A program made the translations under genes and the position numbers. From positions 1-64,000 of the forward strand of contig JADKHS010000006.1 of assembly GCA_016721605.1 (NCBI GenBank): DNA of 64,000 nt, given 5' to 3'. Shown one piece after another: positions 28,655-39,881 of the stretch. The first letter of the stretch is position 1. Each line of letters begins with the position of its first letter. The notes under the pieces were generated by a model. The model searched no databases. It was not told the origin of the DNA and saw only the letters and a list, made by a program, of their open reading frames with translations. The stretch comes from Nitrosomonadales bacterium (GTDB taxonomy: Bacteria > Pseudomonadota > Gammaproteobacteria > Burkholderiales > Gallionellaceae).

Positions 28655-31600
28655 TCACCATTTGTAAGCACGAAGGCTAGCTTGCAATTCGGACAGCGAC
28701 GCTTCAAGTTCAGCCACTGCATCAATTAATTCTGATTGCCCGATTCCGTGCTCAACTAAAGTAACAGCATGCATGGTACGCCCAGCAGCAAATGCGCCAA
28801 CCATGCCTTTAAGTGCGTGAGCGCTGTGGCGTACTGTCGTGACATCGCCTTCATTAACTGCCGCTTTAATACGTTGCAAATAGGACGGCGCATCAGCTAG
28901 AAATATATTTACGATCTCATCGAACAACTCGCGATTATCATCCACCGTTTGCCGTATCTTTTTAAAATCTGCTACAGGCAGCTGCACAGAAGACAAAGCT
29001 TGTGTACTAGCTTCACCCTTAATATTTTGCATCACCTTATCCAGTTCGCACCACAATGCTACAGTATCAATAGGTTTGGACAGATAACCATCCATGCCAT
29101 GACTTAAGCATTCATCACGCACTCCCTCCATCACATGAGCAGTCATTGCGACAATGGGAACATGCGTACCGTTTTCTTGTTCCTGCTCGCGGATACGCTG
29201 GGTCGCCTCATATCCATTCATCTCTGGCATATCAATATCCATCAGAATTGCATCAAATTGTTCATTCTGCCAGTATTGCACGGCCTCGAAGCCATTATTT
29301 GCCACGGTTACAGTATGTCCCGATTTTTTTAGTAACCGGATCGCCAGTACCTGATTCACCGCATTGTCTTCTGCTAACAGCAACTTTAGCTTACGTCGCG
29401 ATTCCCGCAGTGAATGACGTGTGATGAGTTGCGCCATTTGTGGCTTCGGCTCGCCTAACGCAAGCATGATGGCATTGAGCAATTCGGACTGCGATACAGG
29501 TTTCGTCAAATAGCTGGAAATGCCCAATTCTTGACATCTCGCCGCATACCCGCGTTGCCTTTCCGACGTTAACATCATCCCGGCATTTGTAAATCAAGTA
29601 TCGCAAGTGAATAAGGCTGACCCAAAGCTGTTGCACGCTCCATTTCGGCCAACGCTGCTTCACCACTACTTACTACAGTCGGCAACATCTTCCAGCTACT
29701 TAGCATGTTGAACATCAACTTACGGTTGGTGGCGTTGTCATCCACTACCAAAATATGCATACCGGTAATTTGTCCGAAATATTGATATTGATTATCGGTA
29801 ACATCAAGATTTACCGGTAAGTCAATTGTGAAACGGAATGTACTGCCTTTACCCACCTCGCTATCCAATTCGATTTTCCCTCCCATTAGCTCGATGATCT
29901 GCGCTGAAATGGTCAGGCCTAGACCGGTTCCCCCATATTTACGGGTAGTTGAAGTGTCTGCCTGCGAGAATGAATTAAAAATAGTTTGGAATTTTTCTTG
30001 AGGAATACCGATGCCAGTGTCACGAACGCTAAAGTTCAACTTGGCGCTCATTTTCTGTACATCATCGGCAAGGCAAACCGATTGGTGCGCGCGTATTGCT
30101 AACAGCTTTATCGTATCGCGCAACATACGCTCTAATGAAAACTCCACCTTCTCAATTTCCATTTTGCCCGATTCGATCTTAGAGAAATCTAAAATATCGT
30201 TAACGATATGGAGTAAAGAATCAGCGGAAGTTTTAACCAAATTCAAATATTCACGTTGCTCCGGGGTTAATTCAGTATCGAGTGCCAATCCGGTCATACC
30301 GATAATGCCGTTCATCGGGGTACGTATCTCGTGACTCATATTGGCTAAAAAATCGCTCTTGATCTTGCTCGCCTGTTCCGCGATCGTTTTTGATTGCCGC
30401 AATGCATTTTCTGCCTGCTTGCGTTGAGTAACGTCACGTACGGTCGCTTGTACAACTGGCCTATTGTCTAGCGTCATGAGATTGAGCAAAACATCCGCAT
30501 CAAAAGTATTGCCATTGTCCGCGCGTTTATGCGCCCATTCGAAACGGTTACTCCCTTCCTTCATTGCTATTGCAATCTGCTTGTTCGCTAATATCATTGA
30601 ATCCAGGCCGCCAGGTTGCTTCTCCGGCGATAAACTTGCTGGGTGCTGAAAAAAATATTGCCGTGATAGGCATCCAAACATCTGCAATGTCGCTAAATTG
30701 CAATCGAAAAATCCCTTTTCGTCTAGTAGCATCACCGCATCACTAGTTGAATCGTACAATGTGCGCAGCTTGGTCTCGGACTTATATAACGCCTCTTCCG
30801 CCCGCTTTTTCTCAGTTACATTAGCACAGGTACCGGTCAGACGCACTGCGCGCCCTGCTGCATCACGCTCTACTACCTTGCCTCGTGTAGACACCCACAA
30901 CCACTCATTATTTCGACATTTTATTCGACACTCAACCGAATAATGAGGTAACAGCCCTTTCAGAACAGGCACCCACAATCGTTGTACTTGCCCACGATCT
31001 TCTGGATGAATATCATCAAATAGGCTCTCCACCGTCATTAGTGTTTCTTCTGGCACCCTACCCAGCATTTCCGCCCATTTACTGCTTAAGTAAATATGAT
31101 CACTGGCAACATCTAAATCCCACAATGCCAGGTTGGAGCCATCCAAAGCAAGATTAAGCCGTTCTTGAGTCTGCCGAATGCAAAATTCACTTTTTCTTCG
31201 TTCCGTAATATCCTGAAATGCCACCACAACAGAGTCAATTACACCTTTACGCATAAACACCTGAGAGGACACTTCTACCGGAAATACTGTACCATTCTTG
31301 TGCACAAAAACTTGATCATCAAGGCGCACCCCCCCTGTTTTTTTCGCCCCCAATATAATTGGACAATCACACTCTAACAACGGATGTCCGTCTGCTGTCT
31401 GCTTGTGAATTGTGTCATGCACAGACCTATCAACGAGCTCTGTTCGCGACCATCCTAATAAACGCTCAGCTTCAGAATTCATGTAGATGCATCGCCCATT
31501 TATATCCTGTACAAGCAAACCTTCATCCAATGTTTCGCTAATCTGCTCGTAAAATGCTCGCTGTTCTTCTATTTGAATCTCTATCTCCTTACGTGCAGTA

Positions 31601-32553
31601 ATGTCTGTACGGATCGAGATATACCGCAATGGCACCCCCTGGTCATTCAATAACGGAATGATTGTGGAGTCCACCCAGTAGTAGATACCATCTTTGCGAC
31701 GGTTTTTTACCTCGCCATGCCAAATTTTGCCACGGCTGATGACTTTCCACATTTCCTTGAAGAATGCGTGTGGATGGTGGCCGGAATTCAAGATACGATG
31801 ATCTTGTCCCAACAATTCCTCACGATCATATCGACTAAGCTCGCAGAATTTATTGTTGGCATAGGTAATTTTTCCGTTTGGATCGGCCATACTTACGATG
31901 GCATGCTGATCCACAGCATATTTTTGGAATTCCAGCTCACTTAGTGTTTCCCTTAAGTTGTCATATGCTATCCGTAAATTATTTTCCGTTTCCTGACGCA
32001 AGCTAATATCTTGAAACGATACGAGTGCCCCAATAAATTTACCTCCTACCATGATCGGGCGCGATATATATTCCACTGGAATAAAACTGCCATCACGCCC
32101 GATATAATGACTACTGCCATTAATTGATTCACCGCTCCGAATTACTATAAATTGCGGACAACGTTCGGCGGGAAATAATGATCCATCGGGGAGATGATGT
32201 TGCACGATCTCATGAATTGGGTGTCCGATAAGCTCTTGCTCAGTTCTACCGAGGATCTTCTCAGCAGTGGCATTCATGAAAGTAAGTTGTCCCTGCATGT
32301 CGGTAGCGTACACACCATCACTCAAAGTGTTGAGCAAAGTGCGCGTTATTTCAGCGCTCTGGATACGCATATGTTCATTCACCGCATTGAGCTCGGTGGT
32401 ATTTATATGTAGGACGTTCTGCAGTAAGCGTTGCTCCCTGTCCACCTCTTGATAATAGCTATCAATGACCTCTAAAAATGCCCCCATCGTCTCATCAGGC
32501 TGAAAGTCCTTTCCTAGATAGCGCTGTAACTGACGTTTAAGTAAACGATGCAT
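28655..32553 (-). CDS. Multi-PAS hybrid sensor histidine kinase with two receivers and HPt (internal losses)
   Basis: A large cytoplasmic phosphorelay kinase. In order: a coiled N-terminus, five PAS domains (about residues 70-670), HisKA with LANMSHEIRTPMNGIIG, an ATPase domain, receiver 1 (LAILDLQMPG), receiver 2 (ILMDIDMPEMNG) and an HPt domain with the phosphorelay His in RHSAHALKGM. Two parts are missing: the stretch between LLAIRAHQ and SAKLNFSVRDTGIGIP is some 45 residues short and lacks the N-box, and receiver 1 jumps from LQMPG straight to MMLTSERQ with a frame change near 29580. As written, kinase activity is doubtful. It begins 9 bp after the first FIST gene. Confidence 0.85.
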
Positions 32554-32562
32554 GAAATGAGT

Positions 32563-33690
32563 CTATTCGTAAATAGTAGTCAGAGTCATAGTCTGGTTGT
32601 GCAATTGGCACTGCATGATATTGCTAAACGGAGCCAGTTCGCCGTAAGAGTAGAAGCCGGTGATGTAGGTTTCAGCGCCCAGTTTTTCTTGTACGATATC
32701 CAACTCATCTTCAGTCGCTTGCCCCATCACTAAACGCCTTCCGACACAACTCACCAGCAGACACAAGCCAGTTTCAATCTGGTTGGCTGGTTGTGCTTCA
32801 GCAGCCGCCAATCCGGCACTATCAATCAAGTTATCCAGATCGGTACGCATCAGTTTGCAAAGATGGCCTTGGGGCATATCACCAGCAAAAGTTAAGCTAT
32901 GTGCAACTTCGTCTACTGCTAATAAAGTACGTATCACAGCCCTGTCTGCTTTAGTCATCTGGATGCTCATGGGGAATCGCAATCCGCTGGCAGGAAGTTC
33001 GTTAGCCTGCTCACCCAGATATTTTTTATAGAGATCTAGTGCTGGCTCACCATCAATCTCATAGACCACATTTCCTTCAGACTTAGTGATGATCCGCTCA
33101 GCACCGAACTCTTCCCAACCGGCAAAACACCCGCTTCTAATGGTGACACCGCCATAAAAGCCCAAGGCGGCAATGCGCCCAGTTCTGGCAGGTGACCCTG
33201 CCATCACCCAGGTCTTCCCAAACCGCACACCATCTCCTGCCAAACCGCCGGTGACCGGTATGCCCGCTTGGTTCAATCCTTTTGCCAGATCGCTACCATT
33301 GACTTGTTGGCCATCTGAAAACGATTACATGGCGCAAGTTAGAATCAGCCAGTTTTGCCATCAGGGATATTCCTAACTCCGTTGCTCCCATATTTGGATT
33401 CAAATCAATCAATGCCACTTTAATATTAGATCGTTCTAGCTTGACTGCAGTGGCAACCATATCGCCATCGCTGATGGTCACGCCCATTACACTGCCCGAA
33501 GTAGAGCACCCAACAATGTGGGCTTGTGGGAACATCTCCTGTAATTGAATATAGCAACCATCAGTTTGAAAATAGTTATTGTCGGCAAATACCAACACCA
33601 AATCGGCATTTGCGAAAAATTTGAGGCCCGCTCCCATCCAGTTTTTTCAGACCAGCGAATTTGACTGATTTTCATAAAATACCTTTTCAA
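32563..33690 (-). CDS. FIST-domain sensor protein, copy 1 (two frameshifts)
   Basis: FIST_N plus FIST_C protein of about 376 residues, a family proposed to bind small ligands; some members (NosP) bind haem and nitric oxide and control an adjacent hybrid kinase. The N-terminus is MKISQIRWSEKTGW and the C-terminal motif is TGFYSYGELAPF...QLHNQTMTLT. Breaks are near 33632-33636 and at the AAAA of 33318-33321; both are clear by comparison with copy 2. It lies directly upstream of the hybrid kinase, so it probably feeds it. The ligand is not known from sequence. Confidence 0.85.
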
Positions 33691-33890
33691 TTTAAAGTAA
33701 ATATAAAAATTATATTCACAATCAATTTAATGTGAATTACTGCATTTAACACAAACTATTCATTTCAAGTATCGCCACTTCATGCAGGTGCACTATTTGT
33801 TTACGAAATTCCTGTATGAAAATTACACTTGGGCTATGTTTAATTTCATCTGATTGTTTCAGTATGTTACAAAAAACCATACACATTTTT

Positions 33891-35011
33891 TCAACCATTT
33901 TCGTAAATAGTGGTTAGAGTCATTGTCTGGTTGTGCAATTGGCAGGGCATGACATTGCTGAACGGAGCCAGTTCGCCATAAGAGTAAAAACCGGTGATAA
34001 CAGCTTCAGCGCCCAGTTTTTCTTGTACGATGTCTAATTCATCTTCAGCCATCTTCCCCATCACCAAACGTCTTCCGAGGCAACTCACTAACAAACATAA
34101 TCCAGTAGCTTCACGATTGGCAGGCTGTGCCGCTTCAGCTGCCAATATGGCACTGTCAAACGTGTTATCCAAATTGGCGTGCATCAGTTTACATAGGTGG
34201 CCTTGAGGCATGTCTCCGGCGAAAATTAAGCTTTGCGCCACCTCGTCCACTGCCAATAATGTACGTATCACAGCTTTATCCGCTTTGGTCGCTTGAATGC
34301 TTAAAGGGAATCGCAAGCCACTGGCGGGAAGTTCACTAGCCTGTTCGCCCAGGCATTGTTTATAAAGACCCAACGCTGGTTTTCCTTCAATCTCATACAG
34401 CACATTTCCTTCCGACCTGGTGATGATCCGCTCGGCACATAATGCTTCACAGCCAGCAAAACATCCGCTTTTGATGGTAACGTCGCCATAAAAGCCTAAG
34501 GCAGCAATGCGCCCATTCTGGCAGGTGCATCCGCCATCACCCAAGTCTTTCCGAACCGTTCACCATCGCTTGCCAGACCGCCGGTGACCGATACGCCTGC
34601 TTGATTCAGTCCCTTCGTCAGTTCGCTGCCATTCACTAGTAGGCCATCAGAAAGAATGATCACATGGCGTAATTCAGGATCACCCAGCTTAGCCATCAAG
34701 CGCATCCCCATCTCCTGCGCATTTTGGCCAGGTTCTACATCAACCGATGCAAGTAAAACCTTGGAATGTTCTAGCTTGATTGCCGTCGCTACTATATCTC
34801 CATCAGTGATTTCTACACCCAATACATTACCGGCAGACGAACAGCCAACAATACGGGCTTCGGGGAACATTTCATGTAGCTGGGCATAGCAAGTTTCAGT
34901 TTGAAAAAAAGCATTGTCGGCAAAAACTAATACCACATCAGCGTTCACTAAGACTCCTGGAGTTTTCTCCCATCCAGCTTTCTCAGACCAACGAATTTGA
35001 CTGATTTTCAT
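33891..35011 (-). CDS. FIST-domain sensor protein, copy 2 (one frameshift)
   Basis: A tandem paralogue of copy 1; most conserved blocks are the same (for example LRHVIILSDG, GDMPQGHLCKLM, TGFYSYGELAPF, LHNQTMTLTTIYE). It breaks at about 34512-34516, where one missing base joins ADAPAR to GRIAALGFYGDV; the mended protein is about 373 residues. An AGGAGG lies a few bases upstream of the ATG at 35011. It lies between the HD-GYP regulator and copy 1 on the same strand, so all four genes could be one transcript. Confidence 0.87.
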
Positions 35012-35077
35012 ATCACATACCTCCTACTATCAGCATAGTAAAACTAAACCCATCAGGCTAAAGTGCAATCTCTAAAT

Positions 35078-36119
35078 TCAATGGTATTCGTCGTCTACAA
35101 ATTTATTCTTGATCCTCAGTACTTCATCAAAATCGGTGAAAAAAGCATTGACGCAGTTCACATCAAAATGCTGTCCCGCACAATCATGAATCATTTGTGT
35201 TGCCCGTTCGATACTCCAAGCTTTTTTATACGGACGTTCAGAGGTCAATGCATCGAAAACGTCTGCGATTGCCACAATGCGCCCGAACAATGGAATATCA
35301 TTACCTGACAGACCGTTCGGATAACCACTACCATCGAATTTCTCGTGATGGGAAAGGGCGATTATCGCTGCAGCCTTGAGCATGTGCGAATTACCGGTAC
35401 TCAGTACCTTATAACCAATCGCTGCATGCTGTTTCATGATGGTGAATTCTTCAACAGTTAATTTGCCTGGCTTGAGCAGGATTGAATCAGGAGTGCCAAC
35501 CTGCCAATGTCATGCATTGGTGCGGCTTCCAGTAGCAACTCCTGCTGATCTAAAGGCAATCCGAGATTCCGGGCAATATGTTTCGAGTAATGCGCCATGC
35601 GTAGTATGTGCGCCCTGTCTCTGGATCACGGTACTCAGCTGCGCGGGCGAGACAAAAAATAGTCTCCCGTTCACGGGTTACAATCTCGGACGTGGCTTTG
35701 CGTATTCCCTCCGCTAACCATTCAGAACGCTCGGTAATATATTTATGGATTTTCCGTAATTCAAGCATATTTTTGGTACGCGCCATAAACTCGATAGTGT
35801 CTAATGGTTTATTAAGAAAATCGGTTACCCCCCTATTTAATGCATCGTGCCGCACACTAATTTCATGATTGGCCGTGACCATTAGGACAGGAATCGTCTC
35901 GTAGTTCTTAAAACTACGCAATTGTCGGGTAAACTCAATGCCATCCATCTGCAGCATCATATAATCAACCACAACAAGATCTGGCTCATTATCTTTACAC
36001 CAATCCATTGCCATACAAGGATCGGTAAAGGCAACAGATTCACATTCTGGAATTTTTTTGATGAGATGCTGTAACAACGTAATGTTGATCTGTACGTCAT
36101 CAATAATTAAAATACGCAT
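35078..36119 (-). CDS. Response regulator with HD-GYP c-di-GMP phosphodiesterase domain (two frameshifts)
   Basis: Receiver (residues 1-120, phosphoacceptor Asp52 in LVVVDYMML), a helical linker and an HD-GYP hydrolase. After mending, the metal-binding motifs are complete: HD in MHDIGKVGTPD, HHEKFDGSGYP and the ADVFDALTSERPYK block. Breaks: the GGG run at 35613-35615 (ETGAHILRMAHYSKHIA after correction) and near 35502, where one A is missing (GKVG). Corrected length is about 347 residues. It is the first gene of the run HD-GYP, FIST, FIST, hybrid kinase and may be the kinase output, lowering c-di-GMP. Confidence 0.87.
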
Positions 36120-36946
36120 AAGTCCTCGTCGATTCCTATCCTTAAGATACGGCTTTACACACTTGTTATGTTAAGTGATATACATTTTAGAAGCATACCG
36201 GGGGCTTTATTATTCATTGGATGCCTACATTAAGTGGTCTAATTTAGAGATTAAACAAATGTGATGCTTGAATCCGCCATCTTCTTTGCACGACACATCT
36301 ATATAAAACGTATATATTCAATAAGCTGGATACAATTACACAGATATTCATCGTGTTTATTGATCCTAAACAACGCCACGCCGATTTTATACATGCCGAA
36401 AGTCAACTCATTGATCTTGAGTAACGGCTTCTATTTGTAAATATTTAGTTCGGTAGTATCAAACAGTCTCCCTAAATATCATATAAATTATGCCAATATC
36501 CAAGTGGCAAAGCGGTTGTCCCTTCCGGGAGGGAACCGATAACTGGATTAACAAGGCTTACTGTGGCGAGTTGGACGACATGAACAAAATTAGAAGTCGC
36601 TGGCTGAGCTAGGAACAAAGTAAAATATATCAAGTACGAAATAGTCTCAATCAAGATAGCGCGCGAATTACTCAAAAAAGTGGCGGCTTACTTTTTGCTG
36701 CGTAACCCGTCTGATTCGATTATTGCCGACTGATCTTCGCAAATTACTAACCCAATATTGAAGGGCTTAATTAGCTTGCGACATAACAAGCAACTAGCAG
36801 CATGTACTTTACCTATTAAAAAATAAAAAATCGGTAAAATTCAATATGTGTCGTTCCTTTTTCGCCTTTTAACATACTCCCAAAATTTAAGGTCTTGGGG
36901 TAAGCTTGCACACCTTTCATTAATAATTCGATACACAACAGATACT
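36120..36946. other. Long A+T-rich non-coding region upstream of ettA
   Basis: About 830 bp between the divergent HD-GYP regulator and ettA. I see no gene I can support. A short stretch near 36650-36710 reads (R)ELLKKVAAYF on the plus strand, loosely like the end of an IS3-type OrfA, and ATATTTAG/CTAAATAT form a short inverted repeat near 36436-36472. Both are weak. Confidence 0.4.
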
Positions 36947-38610
36947 ATGGCCCAATACGTTTTTACGATGAACCGCGTGGGCAAGATCGTTCCGCCCAAA
37001 CGCCAAATTCTTAAGGATATTTCCCTTAGCTTTTTCCCTGGTGCCAAGATCGGCCTGCTTGGGCTAAATGGCTCAGGCAAATCCACTGTGCTGAAAATTA
37101 TGGCTGGAGTGGACAAGGATTTTGAAGGTGAAGCCATGCCGATGCCGAACTTGAATATCGGCTATCTACCCCAAGAACCACAACTTAACCCGGAGCAGAC
37201 CGTGCGTGAAGCAGTGCAGGAAGGGTTGGGCGAGGTGTTCAGTGCTCAAAAAAATTGATGAGGTATATGCCGCTTATGCTGATCCAGATGCCGACTTTGA
37301 TGCGCTGGCCGCCGAACAGGCCCGACTCGAAGCTATTATCGCTGCCAGTGACGGAAATGCGGATCAACAAATGGAAATTGCCGCCGATGCATTACGTCTG
37401 CCCGAGTGGGATGCCGTGATCAAAAATCTCTCTGGTGGCGAGAAACGTCGCGTTGCGCTGTGCAAGTTGTTGCTGTCGAAGCCGGATATGTTGCTGCTGG
37501 ATGAGCCGACCAATCATTTGGATGCTGAGTCGGTAGAATGGCTGGAACAATTTTTATTACGCTTTCCTGGTACCGTGGTGGCGGTAACACATGATCGCTA
37601 CTTTCTTGACAATGCCGCCGAGTGGATTTTAGAACTCGATCGTGGTCACGGCATTCCGTGGAAGGGAAACTATTCAAGTTGGTTGGAACAGAAAGGAGCC
37701 AGGCTCAAGCAAGAGGAATCTTCTGAGTCCGCACGCCAAAAAGCGTTAAGCAAGGAGCTGGAATGGGTGCGCCAGAATCCAAAAAGGGCGGCAGGCAAAA
37801 TCAAAGGCGCGTATCGCCCGCTTTGAAGAATTAAATTCACAGGAATACCAAAAGCGCAATGAGACCCAGGAAATCTTTATTCCCGTTGCCGACAGGCTGG
37901 GTAATGAAGTTATAGAGTTTAACAATGTTTCTAAAGCGTATGGCGACCGACTGCTGATTGACAATCTTAGTCTCAAGATTCCGCCCGGCGCTATCGTCGG
38001 AATCATTGGACCCAACGGTGCAGGTAAGTCGACGCTGTTCCGCATGCTGACTGGAATAGAAAAACCGGATTCTGGCGAAATAAAAATTGGATCAACAGTC
38101 AAAATATCGCATGTAGACCAATCGCGCGATGCGCTGGAGAGCGATAAAACCGTGTTTGATGTTATTTCCGGTGGCAACGACATTCTCACCGTGGGCAAAT
38201 TTGAGACACCATCGCGCGCCTATATTGGCCGCTTTAATTTCAAAGGTGCAGACCAGCAAAAGCTGGTCGGTAATCTTTCAGGTGGCGAACGCGGACGGCT
38301 GCACATGGCGAAAACCCTTATTTCGGGCGGTAATGTCCTGTTGCTGGATGAACCCTCCAATGACCTCGACGTAGAAACCTTGCGTGCGCTTGAAGACGCG
38401 CTGCTGGAATTCGCCGGTTGCGTGCTGGTGATCTCGCATGATCGCTGGTTTCTGGATCGTATAGCGACTCATATCCTCGCCTTTGAAGGCAACTCGCAGG
38501 TCACATTTTTTGATGGTAATTATCAGGAATATGAGGCTGATAAAAAGAAGCGTTTGGGTGAGGAAGGCGCGAAGCCGAAGCGAATTCGATACAAACCGAT
38601 TAGTCGGTGA
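36947..38610 (+). CDS. ettA: Energy-dependent translational throttle EttA (two frameshifts)
   Basis: ABC-F ATPase that binds the ribosomal E site and gates the first peptide bond according to ATP/ADP. Two ATPase cassettes are seen: Walker A GLNGSGKST and GPNGAGKST, signatures LSGGEKRRV and LSGGERGRL, Walker B LLLDEPTNHLD and LLLDEPSNDLD, plus the linker arm WVRQNPKGRQAKSKARIARF. Breaks: the A7 run at 37248-37254 and the A5 run at 37781-37785 (one A too many). Mended, it is about 555 residues, as in E. coli. The start ATG 36947 (MAQYVFTMNRVGK) is the family start; the open frame upstream is not conserved. Confidence 0.95.
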
Positions 38611-38732
38611 GTTTTGTTGGCAAGAACGGGTGAAATAGCACCAGTCTTTAAATGATGCCGGTTTTTTAGCCCCAAGGACTGTTATTCGGCTGGAATTTTG
38701 AATTACTTGAAACTTAAATTGAGGAGAACCAG

Positions 38733-39332
38733 ATGGAACATACTTTACCAGCACTACCTTATGCAATGGATGCACTGGTGCCGCACATTTCCAAAGAAAC
38801 TTTGGAATATCACTATGGAAAACATCATCAAACCTATGTGACCAATCTCAATAACCTGATTAAAGGTACTGAATTTGAGAACGCAACACTGGAAGAGATT
38901 GTCAAAAAATCCAGTGGCGGTATTTTCAATAATGCCGCCCAAGTGTGGAACCATACTTTTTATTGGAATGGTTTGAAGCCTAACGGTGGCGGTGTACCCA
39001 GTGGAGCGCTGGCGGAGGGTATTAACAAAAAATGGGGTGGTTTCGAAGATTTTAAAAAAGCATTTTCGGCTTCTTGCGTAGGAAATTTTGGCTCTGGCTG
39101 GACATGGCTAGTGAAAAAAGCCGATGGCTCGCTGGATATCGTTAACACCAGCAATGCAGCTACCCCTTTGTCTGGCGCAGACAAACCTTTGTTGACTTGT
39201 GACGTATGGGAACACGCCTACTATATTGATTACCGCAACGCCCGCGCCAAGTATGTCGAAACCTTCTGGGGTTTGGTTAACTGGATTTGTAGCGAAGAAT
39301 TACGCGTAATTCTTCCAGCTTGCGCAAAATAA
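38733..39332 (+). CDS. sodB: Iron superoxide dismutase
   Basis: Dismutates superoxide in the cytoplasm. Metal ligands are seen: His in YHYGKHHQTY, His in AAQVWNHTFYW, and Asp/His in LLTCDVWEHAYYIDYRN. The sequence pattern fits the Fe type. The written C-terminus (NWICSEELRVILPACAK) is not family-like; reading the other frame from 39285 gives FVAKNYA and a stop at 39309, the standard end, so a small indel at about 39285 is likely. A GAGGAGAA lies before the start. A terminator follows at 39331. Confidence 0.95.
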   Translation: MEHTLPALPYAMDALVPHISKETLEYHYGKHHQTYVTNLNNLIKGTEFENATLEEIVKKSSGGIFNNAAQVWNHTFYWNGLKPNGGGVPSGALAEGINKKWGGFEDFKKAFSASCVGNFGSGWTWLVKKADGSLDIVNTSNAATPLSGADKPLLTCDVWEHAYYIDYRNARAKYVETFWGLVNWICSEELRVILPACAK

Positions 39333-39358
39333 AAATCCTGGATTCGCCGGGATTTTTT
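39331..39358. terminator. Terminator between sodB and the DUF192 gene
   Basis: AAAAATCC pairs with GGATTTTT, with TGG/CCG inside and a 5-nt loop, followed by a T-run on both strands. It can end both the sodB transcript and the convergent minus-strand gene. Confidence 0.85.
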
Positions 39359-39375
39359 ATGGCAGTTTAGAAAAG

Positions 39376-39807
39376 TTAATGCCCTATGGGAGCTCGCTTT
39401 AATCCTTGGACCGTTATTCCTCGCTTGATGCCATTTCGGGTAAACCAACCACTATTCATTTCCAACGCATACAATGCATCCCCTTGGGCATCGTGCGTAT
39501 CTAGGGTGTTAGGCTGCATTTCCTCAATATTGAGAATGACGCCATCGACGGCGATGAAGGCAATGCTTAGCGGCAGTGGCGTATTTTTCATCCAAAAGCT
39601 ATACCTGTCAGCTTTTTCAAAAATAAACAACATGCCGCAATTAGCGCACAGGCGACCGCGCTGCATCAGTCCCCGTTCGCGGCTTTGCGGGGTATTAGCA
39701 ATTTCAGCATGAATATTGTGTTTGCCAATCTGGAGTGAAATATTTTCACCCCAAGCGGGTTTCAGGACAAGCAAGCAGAGCAGGGATAGCGCGGAAAAAA
39801 ATCTCAT
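39376..39807 (-). CDS. DUF192 exported protein
   Basis: A 143-residue DUF192 family protein with a Sec signal peptide (MRFFSALSLLCLLVLKPAWG). The family core is clear: RGLMQR, the MLFIFEKADRYSFWMKNTP block and the D...NIEEMQP stretch. Its role is unknown; crystal structures of relatives show a small barrel, and some archaeal members are fused to other domains. Two Cys (CANCG) near residue 54 may bind a metal, which is an inference. It is convergent with sodB. Confidence 0.88.
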   Translation of the reverse strand: MRFFSALSLLCLLVLKPAWGENISLQIGKHNIHAEIANTPQSRERGLMQRGRLCANCGMLFIFEKADRYSFWMKNTPLPLSIAFIAVDGVILNIEEMQPNTLDTHDAQGDALYALEMNSGWFTRNGIKRGITVQGLKRAPIGH

Positions 39808-39881
39808 ATCAGAATTATGGTTGATGAAACTGGTCTAGCAGAAATGAAGTATGGTTCAGCATCATAAAATTGAGCGGCTAT

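Noticed and set aside
36472..36720. Possible IS3-type transposase remnant upstream of ettA
   Set aside because: Only one short KKVAAYF-like stretch; no terminal repeats and no rest of the transposase.
36848..36946. Upstream extension of the ettA open frame
   Set aside because: EttA homologues start at MAQYVF; the extra 33 codons are not family-like.
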